NCBI GenBank assembly: GCA_000719695.1
Contig: JOHN01000042.1
Span: 1 to 64,000 of the forward strand
Source: Streptomyces sp. NRRL F-6131
GTDB taxonomy: Bacteria > Actinomycetota > Actinomycetes > Streptomycetales > Streptomycetaceae
Length of the DNA stretch: 64,000 nucleotides
Direction: 5' to 3'
This document shows positions 34,005 through 43,375 of this stretch, one piece after another. The position numbers and the translations under genes are program-made. Each line of letters starts with the position of its first letter. Positions within the stretch are counted from its first letter, which is position 1. Below the pieces are notes generated by a model. It did not search any database. It saw only the letters and a program-made list of their open reading frames with translations, and was not told the DNA's origin.

Positions 34005-34924
34005 CCGACGCGACCGACGCGACCGACGCGACCGAGGTGACCAGCACGAACAGCACGAACAGCACGAACAGCGCGAACAGCACGAACAGCACGAGCGGCA
34101 CGAGCGGCACGAGCGGCGACAGGATCGACGAGCGGACGGACGGGGCGGACGGACGGATGAACGGAAACACGAACGGGCGGGTCGTCTTCGTGACCGGCAC
34201 CGGCACCGAGGTCGGCAAGACGGTCACCACGGCGGCGGTCACGGCGAGCGCGCTGCGCGCGGGCCTGCGGGTCGCGGTGCTCAAGCCCGGGCAGACCGGG
34301 GTCGCTCCGGACGAGCCGGGCGACGCCGAGGAGGTCCGCCGGCTGGCCGGTCCGGCCGCGCCGACCGAGGACTCCCTGACGCTGCGCGAACTCGCCCGCT
34401 ACCCGGAGCCGTTGGCGCCCGACACGGCGGCCCGCCGGTCCGGGCTGCCCTGCCTGTCGGCGGAGGACGTGGCGAAGGAGGTCGCCGTCCTGGCCGAGCG
34501 GCACGACCTGGTGCTGGTCGAGGGGGCGGGCGGGCTACTGGTCCGCTACGACGAGCAGGGCCGGACGCTGGCCGACCAGGCCCGCGCCGTGCGTGGACTC
34601 GGCCTGCCGGCCGAGGTGCTGCTGGTGGCGACGGCCGGCCTCGGCACGCTGAACATCACCACGCTGACGGCCGAGGCGCTGGACGCGCGCGGACTGCCGC
34701 TGCTCGGCGTGGTGGTGGGCGCCTGGCCGGACTCCCCCGGCCTCGCCGACCGCTGCAACCTGACCGACCTGCCGCGCGCGGCGGGTGCCCCGCTGCTCGG
34801 CGTGCTGCCCGAACGCGCGGGCCTGGCCGGGGACTTCCCCGCGCTCGCGGTCGCCGCGCTGGCACCCGCGCTGCACGGCCGCTGGGACGCCGCCGCCTTC
34901 ACCGCCGAGCACGCGGCCGGCTGA
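34001..34924 (+). CDS. bioD: Dethiobiotin synthetase with repetitive N-terminal extension
   Basis: A 307-residue ATP-dependent enzyme that closes the ureido ring of dethiobiotin from diaminopelargonate and CO2. The core starts at about residue 62 with [20 protein letters not shown] (P-loop G-T-E-V-G-K-T), followed by LKPGQTG and VEGAGGLLV. The first 52 residues are low complexity: TDA and STN repeats made from 9- and 12-base DNA repeats. They are absent from typical BioD (about 230-240 residues). The GTG at 34001 overlaps the bioA stop; an ATG at 34157 would give a normal-length protein but has no good ribosome site. Either start gives a working core. Confidence 0.9.
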   Translation: MTDATDATDATEVTSTNSTNSTNSANSTNSTSGTSGTSGDRIDERTDGADGRMNGNTNGRVVFVTGTGTEVGKTVTTAAVTASALRAGLRVAVLKPGQTGVAPDEPGDAEEVRRLAGPAAPTEDSLTLRELARYPEPLAPDTAARRSGLPCLSAEDVAKEVAVLAERHDLVLVEGAGGLLVRYDEQGRTLADQARAVRGLGLPAEVLLVATAGLGTLNITTLTAEALDARGLPLLGVVVGAWPDSPGLADRCNLTDLPRAAGAPLLGVLPERAGLAGDFPALAVAALAPALHGRWDAAAFTAEHAAG

Positions 34925-34935
34925 GCAGGGCCGGT

Positions 34936-35012
34936 GCGCGGACGCCGGGTGCGCGGGGGCGGCTCTGCCCGAACAGCCCCCGCGCACCGGCCCCGCGCAC
35001 CGGCGTCCGCGC
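34936..35012. terminator. Nested hairpin after bioD
   Basis: Inner arms of 13 bp (34948-34960 with 34976-34988) and outer arms of 13 bp (34936-34948 with 35000-35012) can form alternatively or together. It starts 11 nt after the bioD stop and probably ends the bioBAD transcript. Confidence 0.6.
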
Positions 35013-35086
35013 GGCGGAACCCGACGGTTTTCGCTCGAACGGGTGAGATCCCGCCCCGACCCCGCCCGCGACGCGGGAGCGCTCCA

Positions 35087-35092
35087 TACGGT
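35087..35092 (+). promoter_or_regulatory. -10 box TACGGT of a leaderless promoter
   Basis: TACGGT lies exactly 7 nt before ATG 35100, with no ribosome site between. Confidence 0.5.
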
Positions 35093-35099
35093 TCTCCGC

Positions 35100-35546
35100 A
35101 TGACGGATGGCCTGATGGTGGACGAGGCCCTGCGGGCCCTCGCCGCGCTCGAAGCGGCATGGAAGGACGACGACGAGGCCCTGGCCGCGCTGGCCGCCCG
35201 GGGACCGGCCGAGCAGCCGCTCGCCGCACTGGTCGCGCGCTACGGCGAGCACGCCGTCGACACGCTGATGGCCTTGGCCTTCGGCCTGCGGTCGAGCATG
35301 ACCGACGAGGAACTCGCCGAACTCACCGACGCGGTGAGCTCCAACATCGGCGCCCGGATGAGCGCGCTGCTGACCCGGACCCTGCGCGCCTGGGGCGAGA
35401 CGGCCGAGGACGACCTCGCCGTGGTGAAGGTGATCGCGCACGCCGTGATCGACGCCATGCGGGCGGTCACCGAGGAGCCGAGCAAGACCGATGTGCTGCC
35501 GCTGCTCGCCACCTTCCGCACCTACGCACTGAGCGACCCTTCCTGA
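35100..35546 (+). CDS. Small helical protein of unknown function
   Basis: A 148-residue cytoplasmic protein, predicted almost wholly helical and acidic (for example MVDEALRALAALEAAWKDD near the start). I recognise no domain, signal peptide or membrane segment. The ATG at 35100 is supported by the -10 box 7 nt upstream. It lies between bioD and a SARP regulator and may be independently transcribed. Confidence 0.6.
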   Translation: MTDGLMVDEALRALAALEAAWKDDDEALAALAARGPAEQPLAALVARYGEHAVDTLMALAFGLRSSMTDEELAELTDAVSSNIGARMSALLTRTLRAWGETAEDDLAVVKVIAHAVIDAMRAVTEEPSKTDVLPLLATFRTYALSDPS

Positions 35547-35634
35547 CGGTTCGTCAACCGGGCGGGTTCCCGGCCGCCGGGACGGGTACCCGAACCAAGG
35601 CCTGATCCGGCCATCCGGCGCCGTTGAGGTGGCC

Positions 35635-35663
35635 TTGACACCCCCAAAGGTCTATACCATGCT
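35635..35663 (+). promoter_or_regulatory. Promoter TTGACA-N17-CATGCT before the short SARP gene
   Basis: A perfect -35 box TTGACA (35635-35640) is 17 bp from CATGCT (35658-35663). It lies about 90 bp before the GTG at 35750. The -10 match is only moderate. Confidence 0.5.
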
Positions 35664-35749
35664 GCCAGGCGGCGCCCGGGCGGCGGAGTCTCCTCCGCTT
35701 CCGCGGCGCCGTTTCGGCGCAGAAGAGAGCGACGAACGGGGGCCGTATT

Positions 35750-36499
35750 GTGCTGGTGCATGTCCTGGGACCACTCCAGGTCGACGTCGACGGAAGGCCG
35801 GTGCCACTCGGGGGCCGGCGCAGCCAACTCGTCCTGGCGACACTCGCCCTGACGCCCAACTGGGTCGTGCCGCTGGACCGGCTGGTGGACAACCTCTGGG
35901 GCGCCGCGCCGCCGGCCAGCGCCCGGACGCAGATCCGGATCTGCGTCTCCCAGCTGCGCCGCGGGTTCGCCGACGCGGGTGCCCCGCCGGTGATCGAGAC
36001 CCACCCGAACGGCTACCGGCTGCGGGTGGGGCCGGGCGAGCTGGACGCCACGCTGTTCAACGAGGAGGTCTCCCGCGCCCGGATGCGGGCCGCCTCCGGC
36101 GGCCTCGGCGAGGCCGTGGCCGCCCTGCGGCAGGCCCTGGCCCGGTGGACCGGGCCCGCCATGGCGGGCCTGGACTGCCCCGCCCTGGAGTCCTGGGCCC
36201 GCCGGCTGGAGGAGAACCGGCTGCGCGCCGTGGAGGAGCGGGTGCGCCTGGAGCTGGCCCTCGGCCGGCACGGGGACCTGGTCGGAGAGCTGGTCGAGCT
36301 GGTCTCCGCGCACCCGTTCCGCGAGCACCTGCACGCGCTGCTGATGCACGCCCTGCACCGCTCGGGCCGGACGGTGGAGGCGCTCGGCGTGTACCGCACG
36401 CTCCGCACCCACCTGGTCGAGGAGCTGGGCCTGGAACCGGGGCCGGAGCTGCGGACCCTGGAGCAGGACATCCTCAACGGCGTCTGCCCCACCTCCTGA
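35750..36499 (+). CDS. Short SARP-family transcriptional activator
   Basis: A 249-residue regulator with the two core SARP domains only: an OmpR-like winged helix (residues 1-85, with TQIRICVSQLRRGF as recognition region) and the BTAD helices (about 90-245, LRTHLVEELGLEPGPEL). There is no ATPase or sensor. This size fits pathway-specific activators such as ActII-ORF4. The GTG at 35750 gives the usual start VLVHVLGPLQVDVDG. It lies next to, and convergent with, the glycan operon ending at 36623, so it may activate that operon, but I saw no phased repeats there that I could support. Confidence 0.85.
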   Translation: MLVHVLGPLQVDVDGRPVPLGGRRSQLVLATLALTPNWVVPLDRLVDNLWGAAPPASARTQIRICVSQLRRGFADAGAPPVIETHPNGYRLRVGPGELDATLFNEEVSRARMRAASGGLGEAVAALRQALARWTGPAMAGLDCPALESWARRLEENRLRAVEERVRLELALGRHGDLVGELVELVSAHPFREHLHALLMHALHRSGRTVEALGVYRTLRTHLVEELGLEPGPELRTLEQDILNGVCPTS

Positions 36500-36622
36500 A
36501 ATCCGGCCCCCGCCCCGGCCCGCCTCCCCGGCCCGGCAGGGGAGGCGGCCGGGCGGGAAGCGGTCCGGGCGGGAAGCGGTCCGGGCGGGCGGGCGGTCCG
36601 GGCGGGAGTGCGGGCCCGGCGC

Positions 36623-37558
36623 TCAGCCGGTGTGGCGCCACCAGAACGACCCGGGCTCGTAGTGCTCGGTGACCCCGAGCCCGCGCCACAGCGGCTCGGC
36701 GATCCGCCGCAGCTCCGGGTCGGCGTGCACGAAGGCGTCCGGCAGCTCGACGTCGAACCGCCCCGGCGCGGCCGTCAGCAGCGCGGCCAGCAGGTACTGC
36801 TCGGAGTAGTGCCGCCAGCGCCAGGACGTCGGGTAGTCCGCCGGGAGCATGATGTCGTGCACGTGCACGATCACCCCGGGCTTGAGCACCGGCAGCACCT
36901 CGAAGAAGAACACCGTGACGTCCGAGCCCATGTGGAGCCGGTGCGACCCGTCGAAGAAGACGATGTCGCCCGGCTCCAGCTCGCGGAAGACCGCGAGGTC
37001 GGCGTGTTGCAGCGGGGTGCGGACCACCTCGTCGCAGAGCCGGTCGACGGTGGCGCGCGGGGCCGGGTCGATCGAGGTGATCCGGGTGCTCAGCCCGAGG
37101 TCCTCGACGGCCCGGCGGGCGAACTTGGTGGAGTTGCCGGAGCCGATCTCCAGGTAGCGGGCGGGCCGCAGCTCGGCGAGGAAGCCGTACAGGGAGAGCG
37201 CGTCCAGCGGCGGCAGCCAGCCGTTGTTCCAGTACGGGGTGGAGCCGGCCGCGGTGCCGCGCAGCGGGATGCCGCGCAGCTGCTCGCCCCACTCCAGGAA
37301 GCCGGTGAGGCGTTCTGCGTAGCGGTCGCGGTTCTTCTCCAACAGCTCCCGCACCTCGGCCAGTTCGGCGCGCGGCTCGGGGGTGACCACGTGGTCCCAG
37401 AACAGCGGCTTGCGCAGGCCGAACGCCCACAGGGTGAGGCCGTGCAGCACCGGCCGCTCGCCGAGCCAGTCCACCGGGCGGCGCAGTGCCGGCAGGCGCT
37501 CCAGCAGTTCGACGCCGGAGGCGGTGCGGACGGCGGTCCGCAGATCCTGGAGCACCAT
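36623..37558 (-). CDS. Class I SAM-dependent methyltransferase
   Basis: A 311-residue protein. The SAM-binding motif is YLEIGSGNSTKFA near residue 135, followed by SIDPAPRATVD (acidic loop) and GDIVFFDGSHRLHMGSD, which resembles the methyltransferase_24 family. About 110 residues before it are helical, with Trp-rich patches. It probably methylates a sugar or lipid-linked intermediate made by its operon, which is inference. It is the last gene of the operon, 18 bp after the fused glycosyltransferase gene. Near the 3' side, imperfect copies of a GAAGCGGTCCGGGCGG repeat lie at about 36550-36605. Confidence 0.78.
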   Translation of the reverse strand: MVLQDLRTAVRTASGVELLERLPALRRPVDWLGERPVLHGLTLWAFGLRKPLFWDHVVTPEPRAELAEVRELLEKNRDRYAERLTGFLEWGEQLRGIPLRGTAAGSTPYWNNGWLPPLDALSLYGFLAELRPARYLEIGSGNSTKFARRAVEDLGLSTRITSIDPAPRATVDRLCDEVVRTPLQHADLAVFRELEPGDIVFFDGSHRLHMGSDVTVFFFEVLPVLKPGVIVHVHDIMLPADYPTSWRWRHYSEQYLLAALLTAAPGRFDVELPDAFVHADPELRRIAEPLWRGLGVTEHYEPGSFWWRHTG

Positions 37559-37576
37559 GTCGTGTCCTTTCGGGGT

Positions 37577-39823
37577 TCAGAGCGAGAGCCAGAGGTCCTG
37601 CAGCCGGTGTTCGGAGATGCCCTCGGCGGAGCGGAAGTCGTAGCGGTGGACCTTCACCGGGCCCCGGGTGAAGCTCCAGTCCAGCCGCCAGAGCGGGTAG
37701 GGGCGGTTGATCGCGCTGTCCCAGTCGAAGCCGGCCGGTGCGGAGAACTTCCAACTCAGCGGCAGGAAGTCATTGTTGGCGCGAATCGCGTCGTCCGCGA
37801 GGGACCTCACGCCGTCCAGGTCGCGCATCGCGGGGCTGGCGTTGAAGTCGCCGGCGATCAGCGTCCGGTTGGTGTTGACCCTGAGGTCGGCCTCCAGGCC
37901 GCGGATCTCCTCCTGGCGCCAGGCGAACTTGCGCTTGAAGTAGGCGTCGAAGTCGAAGTCCGAGAACGGGTCGAGGTCGGGGGCCAGCGGCACGGTGACG
38001 TGCACGTTGTAGACGCTGAGGACGGTGCCGCCGACCTGGAGGTCGGTGCGCATCACCTTGTCGCGGGCGAAGATCCGGCTGAAGGACGCGTCGGCTTCGA
38101 GGGCGGCGCCGGTGCCGACGGAGCGCTGCTCGACGATCGGGTAGCGGGAGACGGTGAGCAGTTCGCCGGTGCGGGCGACGGTGTAGCCGGGGAACTCGGC
38201 GGCGAGCCGGGCGTCGTCGTCGAGCCGGCGGTAGCCGTCCTCGCCGAGGCCGGGCTGCCAGACCACGTGCTCCTGGAACAGGTACACGTCGGCGTTCTGA
38301 CGGTGGATCAGTTCGTAGAGTTTGTCGACGCTGGTGGACGCCGCCCAGTACTGGGTGTTGAAGGAGACCACGTGCAGGGCGCCGGGCGGCACGGTCCGCT
38401 CCCCGTGCCAGAGCGCGGGCCAGTTGAGGCCGGAGCCGGTGGTGAGGCCGAGCAGCAGCGGCGGCAGGGCGAGGCCTAGGGCCCAGGTGCGGCGCGGGCC
38501 GCAGGCGGCGGTGGCGGCGAGCAGCAGGAAGAGCGGGAACGCGACGAGGAGGACGGGCGGGACGGCGTCCAGCAGGATCGCCCAGTGCCAGCGGCCGCTG
38601 ACCGACCAGCGGAAGAAGGCGTAGATCAGCCAGGCGCCGGTGAGGCCGACCAGGGCGCGGCCGTACCAGGTGCGCAGCCGGCGGGCGATCCGTCGGCCCC
38701 GGGTGGGCTCCGGCGCCGGGTCGGGCTGCTCCGCGACCGGTTGCGCGCCCGGCTCCGCGCCGGACTCCGCACCCGGCCGCACCGCCGCGGCCTCGCCCGA
38801 CCGCACCGCCGCGGCCTCGCCCGCGCCGTCCCGCCGGTACATCCGGCGGAACCGGCGGCTGACCGCGAACCGGCCGAGTCCGGCGACGAGTCCGGCCGTG
38901 ACGACGGCGTTCAGCAGCAGGTGGCAGAGCGTGAAGAAGGCCAGGAAGCGGTAGCCGCCCTCCTGCCGGACGAACCGGTACTGCCCGAGGTCGGTGAGCA
39001 CGAAGGCGGCGAGCAGCGCGGCGGTGGCGAGCGCGGCCGCCGGCTGCCAGGCGATCAGCGGCACGCTCAGCAGGGTGAGCGCGGCGAGCAGCGAGGCGGC
39101 GGCCCGGCCGGGGGTCTCCATGCCCTGCATGGCGCGCCCGCGGTCCAGGTAGAAGGGCACCCGCAGCCGGCTGCGGACGAAGGCCTTGCGCAGCAGCGGC
39201 CGCATCCGGTTCTCGTCCGAGAGCCGGCCGCGGACGCGCGAGGTGAGCAGCATGGGGTGGCGGGCGGCGAGCCGTTCGGCGTGGTCGATCTCCTCGGTCT
39301 GGCGCAGCGCCGGGTTGAACGGGCCGGCCTCCAGGAAGGCGGTGCGGCGGACGGCGCCGAGGGCGTAGAAGCCGCCGCTGACCAGGCCCTCGGCGCTCTT
39401 GCGCCAGTAGTGGTACTGGAGGATGCGGTACCGGCCGACCGGGCCCTCGGGGAACAGCGGTTCCTTGTCGGGGACGCCGAACACGGCGCCGTACTCGGGG
39501 TGTTCGGTGAAGACCGCGACGGCCTCGGCGACCGCGTCGGGGTGCATGGCGAGGTCGGCGTCGAGGAAGAAGACGATGTCGCCCGTGGCGTGCTCGACGC
39601 CGAGGTTGCGGGTGGCGCCCGGGCCGCCGTTGCGTTCGGCGCGGATCAGGGTGACGGGGTGGGCGGCGGCGAGCGCGGCGGAGTCGTCGGTGCTGGCGTC
39701 GTCGACGACGATCACCTCGATCGCGGGGTGGCTCTGGGCGAGGACGGAGTCGAGGCAGAGGTCGACGGTGCGGCTGTCGTTGTACATCGGCACGACCACC
39801 GAGACGAGCGGTGTGGTGGGCAT
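37577..39823 (-). CDS. Family 2 glycosyltransferase fused to an EEP-fold domain
   Basis: A 748-residue two-enzyme fusion. Residues 1-220 are a GT-A fold glycosyltransferase (VSVVVPMYND, IEVIVVDDASTD and FFLDADLA as DxD). Several membrane helices follow at about 235-330, then an Ala/Glu/Pro linker, and three more helices at about 385-480. The C-terminal domain, about 500-748, is an endonuclease/exonuclease/phosphatase fold: VVSFNTQYW, FQEH, SRYPIVEQ, VYNVHVTV, LIAGDFNASPAM and RLDWSFT. The domain probably hydrolyses a phosphodiester on a lipid or sugar substrate, not necessarily DNA. The same two modules occur unfused at 44423-45520 and 45633-46721. The ATG at 39823 follows GAGGAG. Confidence 0.85.
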   Translation of the reverse strand: MPTTPLVSVVVPMYNDSRTVDLCLDSVLAQSHPAIEVIVVDDASTDDSAALAAAHPVTLIRAERNGGPGATRNLGVEHATGDIVFFLDADLAMHPDAVAEAVAVFTEHPEYGAVFGVPDKEPLFPEGPVGRYRILQYHYWRKSAEGLVSGGFYALGAVRRTAFLEAGPFNPALRQTEEIDHAERLAARHPMLLTSRVRGRLSDENRMRPLLRKAFVRSRLRVPFYLDRGRAMQGMETPGRAAASLLAALTLLSVPLIAWQPAAALATAALLAAFVLTDLGQYRFVRQEGGYRFLAFFTLCHLLLNAVVTAGLVAGLGRFAVSRRFRRMYRRDGAGEAAAVRSGEAAAVRPGAESGAEPGAQPVAEQPDPAPEPTRGRRIARRLRTWYGRALVGLTGAWLIYAFFRWSVSGRWHWAILLDAVPPVLLVAFPLFLLLAATAACGPRRTWALGLALPPLLLGLTTGSGLNWPALWHGERTVPPGALHVVSFNTQYWAASTSVDKLYELIHRQNADVYLFQEHVVWQPGLGEDGYRRLDDDARLAAEFPGYTVARTGELLTVSRYPIVEQRSVGTGAALEADASFSRIFARDKVMRTDLQVGGTVLSVYNVHVTVPLAPDLDPFSDFDFDAYFKRKFAWRQEEIRGLEADLRVNTNRTLIAGDFNASPAMRDLDGVRSLADDAIRANNDFLPLSWKFSAPAGFDWDSAINRPYPLWRLDWSFTRGPVKVHRYDFRSAEGISEHRLQDLWLSL

Positions 39824-39922
39824 GGCTCCTCGTTCGGGCGGCGGGGGCTGGGTCGGCGGGGGCGGCAGGGACGGTGGCGAGGGCGGTGACAAGGGCGGTG
39901 GCGGGGTCGGCACCGTCGGCCG

Positions 39923-40879
39923 TCAGGTGAGTTGGAAGGCGAGCAGGAGGGCGGCCCAGAGCGCGGCGGTGGCCAGCATCGCGCGGTCGCGCAGCAGGGT
40001 GTGCACGGGATTGCCGCCCTCGGCGTGCACCACGACGATCTGCAGGTACCGGAAGAGCGCGAACAGGGCGCAGGGCGCGGTGAGCAGGGCGCCGGTCTCG
40101 TAGCCGGACTCGGTGCGCAGGTACATCAGGTAGCCGACGACGGTGAGTCCGGAGCAGAGCACCAGCACCAGGTCGAGGAAGTGCGCGGAGTAGCCGACCA
40201 GGGCGGGCCGGTGGCCGCTGCCGGCGACGCCGATTTCGTGGCGCCGTTTGCCGACGATGAGGACCAGGCAGAGGGTGAGCACGGTGAGGACCAGCCAGGC
40301 GGCGAGCGGCCGGCCGCTGGCGCCGTAGCCGCCGAGCAGGCGCAGGACGAAGCCGGTGGCGACCACGAAGACGTCGAGCAGCGGGAGGTGCTTGAGCCGC
40401 CAGCTGTAGGCGGCGTTGACGGCGAGGTAGAGCAGGACGGCCGCGACGACGCCCGGTCCGGCGGCGGCGAGGACGGGGACGAGCAGGGCGGCGAGGAGCA
40501 GGACGAGTCCCACCGCGGTGCGCGGGGTGACCCGCCCGGAGGCGAGCGGCCGGTGGCGTTTGACGGGGTGGCGGCGGTCGCGTTCGACGTCGGCGAGGTC
40601 GTTGACGACGTAGACGAGCGAGGAGGCGAGGACGAAGGCGCCCACCGCGACGGCGATCCGGGCGGTCATGTCCCAGGCGAGGTCGGCGCCGAGCAGGGGC
40701 AGCGGGACGACCAGGATGTTCTTGGGCCACTGGCCGGGCCGGAGCAGGGCGAGCGGTGCGGGCAGGCGGGAGGGTCCGGTGGTACGGCGGGCGGCGGTGC
40801 GGCGGGCGGCGGCGGGCCCGGGCCGCCCGCCGGGTCGGCCGGTCTCGGACTGCGAGCTCTGTTCGCTCAGGGAGGTCAT
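39923..40879 (-). CDS. UbiA-type decaprenyl-phosphate phosphoribosyltransferase
   Basis: A 318-residue integral membrane prenyltransferase family protein with about eight or nine helices. The signature NDLADVERDRRHPVKRHRP (near residue 91-109) matches the decaprenyl-phosphate phosphoribosyltransferase branch (Rv3806c-like) with its N-D-x2-D-x3-D-R-x-H-P-K pattern. Those enzymes attach phosphoribose to polyprenyl phosphate. The N-terminal 40 residues are Gly/Arg-rich. In this operon it would provide a lipid-linked pentose for glycan building. It lies 99 nt before the fused glycosyltransferase, with a small gap. DprE1/DprE2 are not in the window. Confidence 0.87.
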   Translation of the reverse strand: MTSLSEQSSQSETGRPGGRPGPAAARRTAARRTTGPSRLPAPLALLRPGQWPKNILVVPLPLLGADLAWDMTARIAVAVGAFVLASSLVYVVNDLADVERDRRHPVKRHRPLASGRVTPRTAVGLVLLLAALLVPVLAAAGPGVVAAVLLYLAVNAAYSWRLKHLPLLDVFVVATGFVLRLLGGYGASGRPLAAWLVLTVLTLCLVLIVGKRRHEIGVAGSGHRPALVGYSAHFLDLVLVLCSGLTVVGYLMYLRTESGYETGALLTAPCALFALFRYLQIVVVHAEGGNPVHTLLRDRAMLATAALWAALLLAFQLT

Positions 40880-40892
40880 GGCGGAGCGCTCC

Positions 40893-41978
40893 TCAGAAGA
40901 AGATCTTCACGGCGGACAGCAGTCCCTGGCTCCACGGGTCGCGGCTGGTGCGGCCGGCGTTGGGGCTGGTGGCGCGCGGCCCGGCCGGGGCCTCGTGGCG
41001 GGCGGTGCGCCACCAGTGGTAGGTGCGCAGGATGGCGTCCTGGTTGGAGAGCCGGGGGTTGAAGCCGAGCCGGTCGCGGGCCTTGTCGATGGAGACGTAG
41101 GAGTCGGCGGTGAGCTTGTGCAGCAGCCGTCCGTAGACGGGCGAGAGCCGGGCCCGTTGCAGGGTGTTGAGGACGGCGAGGGCGGGCCGGGCGGGCAGGC
41201 CGACGACGCGTCGCCCGTGACCGGCGGCGTCCAGCACGGCCTGGAAGTCCTCGCGCAGGGTGCCGAACTCGGCGGCGGCGAGGTTGTAGGTGTCGTTGGC
41301 GACGTCGTCGGGGGCGTGCAGGACGGTGACCACGGCGTCGACCAGGTCGTCGATGCCGAACATCTGGGTGCGGACGTCGCCGCGGCCGAGGACGGGGAAG
41401 TTGCGGCCCTCCTCGGCCCATTCGAAGAGCATCGCGAACAGGCCCATCCGGCCGGGGCCGACGAAGGTCTTGGGCCGCAGGATCGGGACGCACAGGCCTT
41501 CGGCGCGGTGGTGTTCGGCGATCTCCTCCGCGGCGGCCTTGGCGCGGCTGTAGGTGTCGACCGGTTCGCGGGGGTGGGTCTCGGGGGTGGGCACCAGCCG
41601 GGGAAGGCCGTAGACGGCGGTGGAGGAGACGTGCACGACGCGGGGGGTGCCGGCGGCGCGGGCGGCGGCGAAGACGGCGCGGGTGCCGTCGACGATGATG
41701 GAGCGGATCTGCTCGTCCGGGTAGCTGGGCAGGGCCGCGGCGGCGTGCACGAGGATGTCGGCGCCGGCCAGGGCGCGGTCGAGCGCGGCGCGGTCGCGGA
41801 TGTCGCCGACCACCTCGACGCCCGGTCCGGGGCGCAGGTCGATGCCGCGGACGCGGTGGCCGTCGGCGGTGAGGCGTTCGGCGAGGCGGGAGCCGAGCAT
41901 CCCGGCGGCGCCGGTGACGGCGACGGTCAGCGGTGCGGTGCGCGCGTTCCCCGTTGCGGGCCGGGCGTCGGGAGTCAC
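40893..41978 (-). CDS. NAD-dependent epimerase/dehydratase
   Basis: A 361-residue extended short-chain dehydrogenase. The NAD-binding motif is VTGAAGMLGSRLAERL near the N-terminus. The catalytic YxxxK is in YSRAKAAAEEIA with a Ser in HVSSTAVYG. RPKTFVGPGR is a typical substrate-side motif. It probably epimerises or oxidises a sugar nucleotide or lipid-linked sugar. The GTG at 41978 overlaps the aminotransferase stop by 4 nt, and the UbiA gene follows 13 bp after its stop, so the genes act together. Confidence 0.85.
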   Translation of the reverse strand: MTPDARPATGNARTAPLTVAVTGAAGMLGSRLAERLTADGHRVRGIDLRPGPGVEVVGDIRDRAALDRALAGADILVHAAAALPSYPDEQIRSIIVDGTRAVFAAARAAGTPRVVHVSSTAVYGLPRLVPTPETHPREPVDTYSRAKAAAEEIAEHHRAEGLCVPILRPKTFVGPGRMGLFAMLFEWAEEGRNFPVLGRGDVRTQMFGIDDLVDAVVTVLHAPDDVANDTYNLAAAEFGTLREDFQAVLDAAGHGRRVVGLPARPALAVLNTLQRARLSPVYGRLLHKLTADSYVSIDKARDRLGFNPRLSNQDAILRTYHWWRTARHEAPAGPRATSPNAGRTSRDPWSQGLLSAVKIFF

Positions 41979-43375
41979 CACTGCGAGCCCACCTTCTGCT
42001 TGACGAAGCGGGTGACCAGCCGGCCGAGTCCCTGGTCGAGGACGGTGCCGAGGGCGTCGACGGTCCGCTCGACGTCGGCCGGGTCGGTGATCAGCGAGGG
42101 GCCGATGATCAGCGGGTTGCGGCCGTTGAGGGTGTAGTAGGCGAAGATGTCGTGGTCCTGGTAGAGCGCGCTGATGACGGCGCAGGTGACGAGCTTGGTC
42201 TTGAAGCGGGGGTCGCGGGCCATCCCGCCGGGCGCCAGCTTGGCCACCAGGTCGAGGATCCGCGGCCCGCCGTCGATGAACACCCCCCACAGGGCGCCGG
42301 CGCCGTCCACCCGGGCGACGGTGTCCGGGTGCTCCTTGGCGAGCCGCCGCAGTCCCGGTTCGAGGACGGCGCCGATCGCCCGGGCACGGGCCGGGTAGTC
42401 GTCCTCGATCGCGATGTTGACGGCCTCCAGGGCGGTGGCGCACTCCTCCCCGAAGCCGTAGTAGGTGGTGGAGGTGGACTGCAGCAGGGCGTCGCCGAGG
42501 TTGTCGTAGGCCTTGCGGAAGACCGGTTCGCGGGCGACGAACGCCGAGACGGAGGACTTGCCGCCGCCGAAGGACTTGGAGGTGGTGAGCACGTCGGGCA
42601 GCAGGCCCGGGTAGCGCATGAAGTGGAAGAGGGTGCCGGTCTTGCCCCAGCCGGTGTAGATCTCGTCGAAGATCAGCACGATCTTCTCGCGGTCGCACAA
42701 CTCCCGCAGTCCGCGCAGGAACTCCTCCGAGCAGGCCTCGATGGTGGAGGCGCTGAACGGCTCGATCAGGATCGCGTAGACGTCGCCGGGGTGGGCGGCC
42801 ACGGCGCGGCGCACCGAGGCGAGGTCGTTGTAGGTGAAGGTGTCGATGCCGGGGATGGTGGGGAACGCGAACTGCGCCTGCCCGGTGAGCCCGCCGGAGC
42901 CGAGGAGCTTGCCGTGGAAGGCGCGGTCGGCGCGCAGCACCGTCCGCCGCTTCCCGTTGTGGTACTTGTACGCGAGCTTGACGGCGCCCTCGACGGCCTC
43001 GGCACCGGAGTTGGGGAGGAAGGACATCGACAGGTCGCCGGGCAGCACCTCGGCGAGGTTGTGGCCGAGCGCGGCCAGGTAGGGCGAGAAGTAGGTCTTG
43101 TGCACCTCCATCCGGCGCTCGCGGGCGAAGCGTTCCCGGACGGCGAGGATGCGGGGGTGGTTGTGGCCGTGGTTGAGCACGCCGACGCCGCCGGTGACGT
43201 CCAGGATCCGCCGGCCGTCGGTCAGGGTGAGGTGGGCGCCCTCGGCGTGCGCGACCAGCTCGCGGCCGAAGCCGAACGACGTCATCAGCGAGACCTGGCT
43301 CTTGTTCACGTACCGGCGGTACAGGTCGTGCACCTCGCCGACCGCGAACCGTTCGGCGTCGTCAAGGGTGTACAC
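41975..43375 (-). CDS. Class III PLP-dependent aminotransferase
   Basis: A 466-residue class III aminotransferase. The PLP lysine is in TTSKSFGGGKSS, the Asp in LIFDEIYTGWGKTG, and FLPNSGAEAVEGAVKLAYKY and RADRAFHGKLLG are also characteristic. It probably introduces an amino group into a sugar or other building block of the glycan pathway. The GTG at 43375 with GGGAG upstream is preferred; the longer frame starting at 43447 only adds a Pro-rich piece. It overlaps the membrane protein gene by 14 nt and the epimerase by 4 nt. Confidence 0.87.
   Translation of the reverse strand: MYTLDDAERFAVGEVHDLYRRYVNKSQVSLMTSFGFGRELVAHAEGAHLTLTDGRRILDVTGGVGVLNHGHNHPRILAVRERFARERRMEVHKTYFSPYLAALGHNLAEVLPGDLSMSFLPNSGAEAVEGAVKLAYKYHNGKRRTVLRADRAFHGKLLGSGGLTGQAQFAFPTIPGIDTFTYNDLASVRRAVAAHPGDVYAILIEPFSASTIEACSEEFLRGLRELCDREKIVLIFDEIYTGWGKTGTLFHFMRYPGLLPDVLTTSKSFGGGKSSVSAFVAREPVFRKAYDNLGDALLQSTSTTYYGFGEECATALEAVNIAIEDDYPARARAIGAVLEPGLRRLAKEHPDTVARVDGAGALWGVFIDGGPRILDLVAKLAPGGMARDPRFKTKLVTCAVISALYQDHDIFAYYTLNGRNPLIIGPSLITDPADVERTVDALGTVLDQGLGRLVTRFVKQKVGSQW

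Noticed and set aside
34005..34110. Non-coding satellite repeat
   Set aside because: The 9- and 12-base units keep the BioD frame open and are probably translated.
37770..40730. 986-residue minus-strand open frame
   Set aside because: Arg/Pro-rich alternative frame through the glycosyltransferase and UbiA genes.
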